NCBI RefSeq assembly: GCF_001592305.1
Contig: NZ_BCWR01000007.1
Location: 53,611-117,610, forward strand
Source of the DNA: Hydrogenophaga taeniospiralis CCUG 15921
GTDB lineage: Bacteria; Pseudomonadota; Gammaproteobacteria; Burkholderiales; Burkholderiaceae_C
Direction: 5' to 3'
DNA length: 64,000 nt
The stretch's first letter is position 1. Each line of letters begins with the position of its first letter. The notes below the pieces were generated by a model. The model did not search any database. It saw only the letters and a program-made list of their open reading frames with translations, and was not told the origin of the DNA. The position numbers and the translations under genes are program-made. Below, piece by piece: positions 62,589 through 64,000 of this stretch.

Positions 62589-63011
62589 ATGAAGACCCTG
62601 ACCCGCCTGATCACCGTTGTCTGCTGGTCGCTGGCCGTGTCGGCACAAGCCGCCGGGCCCGATGACGCGAAGGGCTTGTGGATGACCGCGGAGAACGACG
62701 CGGTGATCCGCTTCGCGCCCTGCGCCGAGCTGCCCGGTGCGCTGTGTGGAACCATCGTCTGGGACAAGGACGCCGGCACCCCGGCCGACACCTGCGGTGT
62801 GCGCATCGCGCAGCTCGCGCGGTACGACAAGGAAGCCTGGCGCGATGGCTGGGTCTACGACCCGCGCGACGACAAGAAATACAAGGGCGTGGTGCGCGCT
62901 CAGGCCGACGAGCTGCGCATCCGTGCCTTCGTCGGCGTGGAAATCCTGGGCCAGACCGAACAGCTCAAGCGCGTGGCGACTCTGCCCACCGCGCCGGTCT
63001 GCAAACCCTGA
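62589..63011 (+). CDS. DUF2147-family exported protein
   Basis: A 140-residue protein with a Sec signal peptide (cleavage after VSAQAA, about residue 21) and a lipocalin-like DUF2147 domain: GLWMTAENDAVIRFAPC, LCGTIVWDKDA, WVYDPRDDKKYKGVV, LRIRAFVGVEILGQTEQLKRV. The GxW start and Y-DP-D/N-GK-YK-type motif are the family marks. Periplasmic role unknown. Cotranscribed with the next gene (65 bases apart), probably under the adjacent TetR. Confidence 0.88.
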   Translation: MKTLTRLITVVCWSLAVSAQAAGPDDAKGLWMTAENDAVIRFAPCAELPGALCGTIVWDKDAGTPADTCGVRIAQLARYDKEAWRDGWVYDPRDDKKYKGVVRAQADELRIRAFVGVEILGQTEQLKRVATLPTAPVCKP

Positions 63012-63076
63012 TCCCGTTCGCTGCGCTTCTCCTCCCGTTCCCCCACCCCCCAACCACCGCCCAAGGAGAGTTCCCC

Positions 63077-63955
63077 ATGCATCCGATCCGCCCCCTGTCG
63101 CTGGCCATCGCCAGCTTGCTGGCCGGCGCTGCCGTGCCCTCGTTCGCCCAGGAAACGGCCAGCTTCGCCGTGACCACGGAGATGAAAGTCAGCTCCGACC
63201 AACGCAGCCGGGGCGTCTCCGATTCGTTCAACCGGCCCGGCCTGAAGCTCAGCGTGCAGGCCGCGCACGAGAGCGGCCTGGTCGGCCTGGCCGAGTTCGC
63301 CACGGTGAGCAAGAAGCAGTTCCTCGGCGGCGAAGGCCTGGGCGTCACGCTGGCCGGCGGCTACCGTTTTGGCGACCCCGAGGGCTGGCACTACGGCGTG
63401 GGCCTGGCCACCGAACTGTTTCCGGGTGCGCAGTTCGAAGCGCCCCACGGTTTCGACATGGGCACCGGCGCACCCACCGACTTTCGCCGCACCAAATACG
63501 ACAGCGCGTTCGCCGTGGCCGAGATCGGCTACGGCGCGCTGGAAGCGCGCGTGATGAACGTGATCTCCAAGACCTACCGCGGCGCCAACACCGGCGGCGT
63601 GTGCGGCACCATGCTGTCGCTGATGGCCGACCCCATGCCGGGGTTGGCCTGTTATGCGCGCGGCGACCACAACTCGCGTGGCAGCTGGCTGTTCGACCTG
63701 GGCTACAAGATCGATCTGAACCCGACCACCGCGCTGAACCTGCACGGCGGCTACCAGAAGATCGCCAACTTCAAGGAAGCGAACTTCTCGGACTTCGCCA
63801 TCGGCATCGCGCACAAGCGCTGGGGCTTCACCTGGAGCGCCGACTGGATGACCACCCGCACCAAGGTGCGCGAGCTCTACATCGCACTCGATGGCGACAA
63901 GGCCCGCGCCACGGACAACAGCCGCCTCGTCGTCTCGGTCGCTCGCTCTTTCTGA
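63077..63955 (+). CDS. TorF/TIGR02001-like putative outer-membrane protein
   Basis: A 292-residue protein with a signal peptide (cleavage after PSFA, about residue 24) and alternating beta-strand sequence: VTTEMKVSSDQRSRGVSDSF, GLKLSVQAAHESGLVGLAEF, VTLAGGYRFG, YDSAFAVAEIGYGALEARV, SWLFDLGYKIDL, ending VVSVARSF with terminal Phe. This resembles the TIGR02001 family (called TorF putative porin), assigned from memory. Two cysteines (VCGTML, LACYAR) may form a disulfide in a loop. AAGGAGAG precedes the ATG. Substrate unknown. Confidence 0.8.
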   Translation: MHPIRPLSLAIASLLAGAAVPSFAQETASFAVTTEMKVSSDQRSRGVSDSFNRPGLKLSVQAAHESGLVGLAEFATVSKKQFLGGEGLGVTLAGGYRFGDPEGWHYGVGLATELFPGAQFEAPHGFDMGTGAPTDFRRTKYDSAFAVAEIGYGALEARVMNVISKTYRGANTGGVCGTMLSLMADPMPGLACYARGDHNSRGSWLFDLGYKIDLNPTTALNLHGGYQKIANFKEANFSDFAIGIAHKRWGFTWSADWMTTRTKVRELYIALDGDKARATDNSRLVVSVARSF

Positions 63956-63964
63956 AAGATGGAA

Positions 63965-64000
63965 CACCCCCGCAGCGCTTCGCGCTACCCCCAAGGGGGC
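63965..64000 (+). repeat. GC-rich dispersed repeat (copy G), cut by the window edge
   Basis: ACACCCCCGCAGCGCTTCGC followed by CTACCCCCAAGGGGGC, matching the first half of copy F. It begins about 9 bases after the porin stop, in gene orientation. Confidence 0.75.

Overview
The window is a high-GC, tightly packed bacterial chromosome segment. Gene content points to a betaproteobacterium of the Comamonadaceae (a Hydrogenophaga-, Acidovorax- or Variovorax-like organism; the genus is inferred from repeats and gene sets and was not checked by search). Evidence includes an NAD-linked molybdenum formate dehydrogenase, an aerobic phenylacetyl-CoA epoxidase operon, an S-adenosylhomocysteine (SAH) riboswitch ahead of ahcY, a double-length UvrA and several dispersed GC-rich repeats. 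No rRNA, tRNA, CRISPR array, transposase or prophage gene was seen, and no stretch longer than about 230 bases lacks a gene.

Layout. 1-3.5 kb: end of the formate dehydrogenase operon (fdsB, fdsA). 3.7-5.3 kb: a universal stress protein and an orphan periplasmic binding protein. 5.4-11.4 kb: giant UvrA. 11.5-16.1 kb: a membrane-anchored methyltransferase, a small coiled-coil membrane protein, a YeeE/TsuA-type transporter, and an HAD phosphatase/MFS pair. 16.2-20.8 kb: SAH riboswitch-ahcY, tlyA, metF, an RlpA-like lipoprotein, and ompW behind two FNR-type sites. 20.8-26.8 kb: a two-component system divergent from an SPFH/SH3 gene pair. 26.9-28.7 kb: second RlpA-like lipoprotein and metY. 29-33 kb: paaABCDE (minus strand) with a TetR-type operator. 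33-39 kb: CAP lipoprotein, rlmJ, rplM-rpsI, DUF6776-like protein, bactofilin, erpA, M23 peptidase. 39-46 kb: tyrS, CDF transporter, dtd, chorismatase-like enzyme, phoH-ybeY, ruvAB. 46-55 kb: a fusion of alkylglycerol-monooxygenase-like and lysoplasmalogenase-like domains, a SPOR protein, a PLP enzyme, a histidine phosphatase, a hybrid kinase, a lipoprotein and ttcA. 55-61.6 kb: a complete RND efflux cassette with a divergent outer-membrane factor and a TetR regulator. 61.7-64 kb: another TetR regulator, a DUF2147 protein and a TIGR02001/TorF-like porin.

Most of this is ordinary housekeeping and catabolic sequence. The signals most worth following are: (1) the 577-residue fusion of an AGMO-like and a TMEM86/YhhN-like domain, two families that both act on ether lipids in animals; (2) three different repeat elements lying in frame inside fdsA, paaB and the start of paaC; (3) a GC-rich repeat family whose copies repeatedly begin 0-10 bases after a stop codon, in the orientation of the gene; (4) an SAH riboswitch whose 3' strand is shared with a terminator, giving a readable on-switch mechanism; (5) a single operator covering both divergent promoters of the efflux cassette.
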